In this document: piece by piece, positions 14,671-17,624 of the stretch
Layout: each line of letters begins with the position of its first letter
Numbering within the stretch: position 1 is the first letter of the stretch
Translations under genes and position numbers: made by a program
Assembly: GCA_023387775.1 (NCBI GenBank)
Contig: JAEWHN010000409.1
Coordinates: 1-17,624, forward strand
DNA from: Pseudomonadota bacterium
GTDB taxonomy: Bacteria; Pseudomonadota; Alphaproteobacteria; Rhizobiales; Rhizobiaceae
DNA length: 17,624 nucleotides
Direction: 5' to 3'
The notes under the pieces: generated by a model
The model's database searches: none
What the model saw: the letters and a program-made list of their open reading frames with translations, nothing else
What the model was told of the DNA's origin: nothing

Positions 14671-14955
14671 CGGTTCCTCGTGCTTCCTGATGGCCCCCGC
14701 GGCCGATGTGCATTGCAGCAAATTTGCCTTTATCGCTCTAGAACTATTCTAGAAAATTCTCTATATGCCAGCCAACCATGCCAGCGGTCGGCGTGGTATT
14801 AGAATTAGCGCCGAGCCAGCTGACCTGCCGCCTTCAAACGGCCGGGACGCTCGGGAGCGGACAGCGGAAATGGCCGTACCCGCACCTTTGCGCGTGATTT
14901 GCATGCCACAGGAGTCCGTTCCCGCTCAGGCAGAACGACCAGGATGGGATCGCAA
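14671..14955. promoter_or_regulatory. Divergent promoter region between ccmA and acnA
   Basis: This 285-bp gap must drive ccmA (minus) and acnA (plus). The AT-rich core is about 14718-14766. It holds the 10-bp palindrome GCAAATTTGC (14718-14727) and the Irr-like palindrome at 14737-14753, next to AAAATTCTCTATAT. I could not assign a convincing -35/-10 pair for either gene. The remaining roughly 190 bp up to acnA is GC-rich and could be a long acnA leader; it carries no gene I recognise. Confidence 0.6.
14737..14753. promoter_or_regulatory. Irr-box (iron control element)-like palindrome
   Basis: TCTAGAACTATTCTAGA is a perfect 7-3-7 inverted repeat. It resembles the rhizobial Irr/ICE consensus, which I recall as TTTAGAA-N3-TTCTAAA, differing only by one symmetric change per arm. 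Irr senses heme/iron status and controls heme, iron-sulfur and cytochrome genes in Rhizobiales. Its position, 67 bp from ccmA and about 200 bp from acnA, would suit control of both a heme pathway and an iron-sulfur enzyme. The palindrome is seen directly; the regulator is inferred. Confidence 0.65.

Positions 14956-17624
<2,669 letters not shown>

Noticed and set aside
13400..14713. A 437-codon frame suggesting a CcmA-CcmB fusion
   Set aside because: The part over ccmA is out of the real ccmA frame; the two genes are separate and overlap by one base.

Overview
This 17.6-kb window is GC-rich chromosomal DNA from an alphaproteobacterium of the order Rhizobiales, most likely the Mesorhizobium/Aminobacter/Brucella side. 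The evidence is the mdh-sucC-sucD-sucA TCA operon, an Omp19-type lipoprotein very close to the Brucella protein, an Irr-box-like palindrome, and the order acnA / ccm / ispZ / ftsY / mtaB / dapF. Nearly all genes are housekeeping genes. I see no phage, insertion sequence, CRISPR array, tRNA or rRNA.

Layout. Positions 1-3411 (minus strand) hold a tight TCA operon transcribed mdh -> sucC -> sucD -> sucA, with sucA cut by the left edge. Positions 3626-5447 (minus) hold zapE and omp19. A gene-poor stretch of about 410 bp follows, possibly containing a decayed gene fragment. From 5861 to 12455 (plus) come a metallo-beta-lactamase-fold hydrolase, dps, dapF, mtaB, ftsY with an in-frame palindromic repeat, ispZ (septation protein A), a strong terminator, and a small DUF1127 gene behind a highly folded leader. 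From 12499 to 14670 (minus) lies the cytochrome c maturation operon ccmA-ccmB-ccmD-ccmG. Divergent from it is acnA (14956 to the right edge, lacking only about its last six codons).

How the genes work together. SucCD, SucA, Mdh and AcnA are TCA-cycle enzymes, and aconitase carries an iron-sulfur cluster. The ccm genes supply heme to c-type cytochromes. The intergenic region between acnA and ccmA contains a perfect 7-3-7 palindrome resembling the rhizobial Irr (iron/heme) box, which would tie iron status to both transcripts. Dps stores iron. FtsY, IspZ and ZapE concern membrane targeting and division.

Points most worth a second look: (1) ccmC, normally between ccmB and ccmD, is absent and only about 150 bp remains there; (2) a palindromic repeat inserted in frame in the FtsY linker; (3) the Irr-like box; (4) the nested palindromes ahead of the DUF1127 gene; (5) a possible gene remnant upstream of the hydrolase. 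I found no clearly new multi-gene system.
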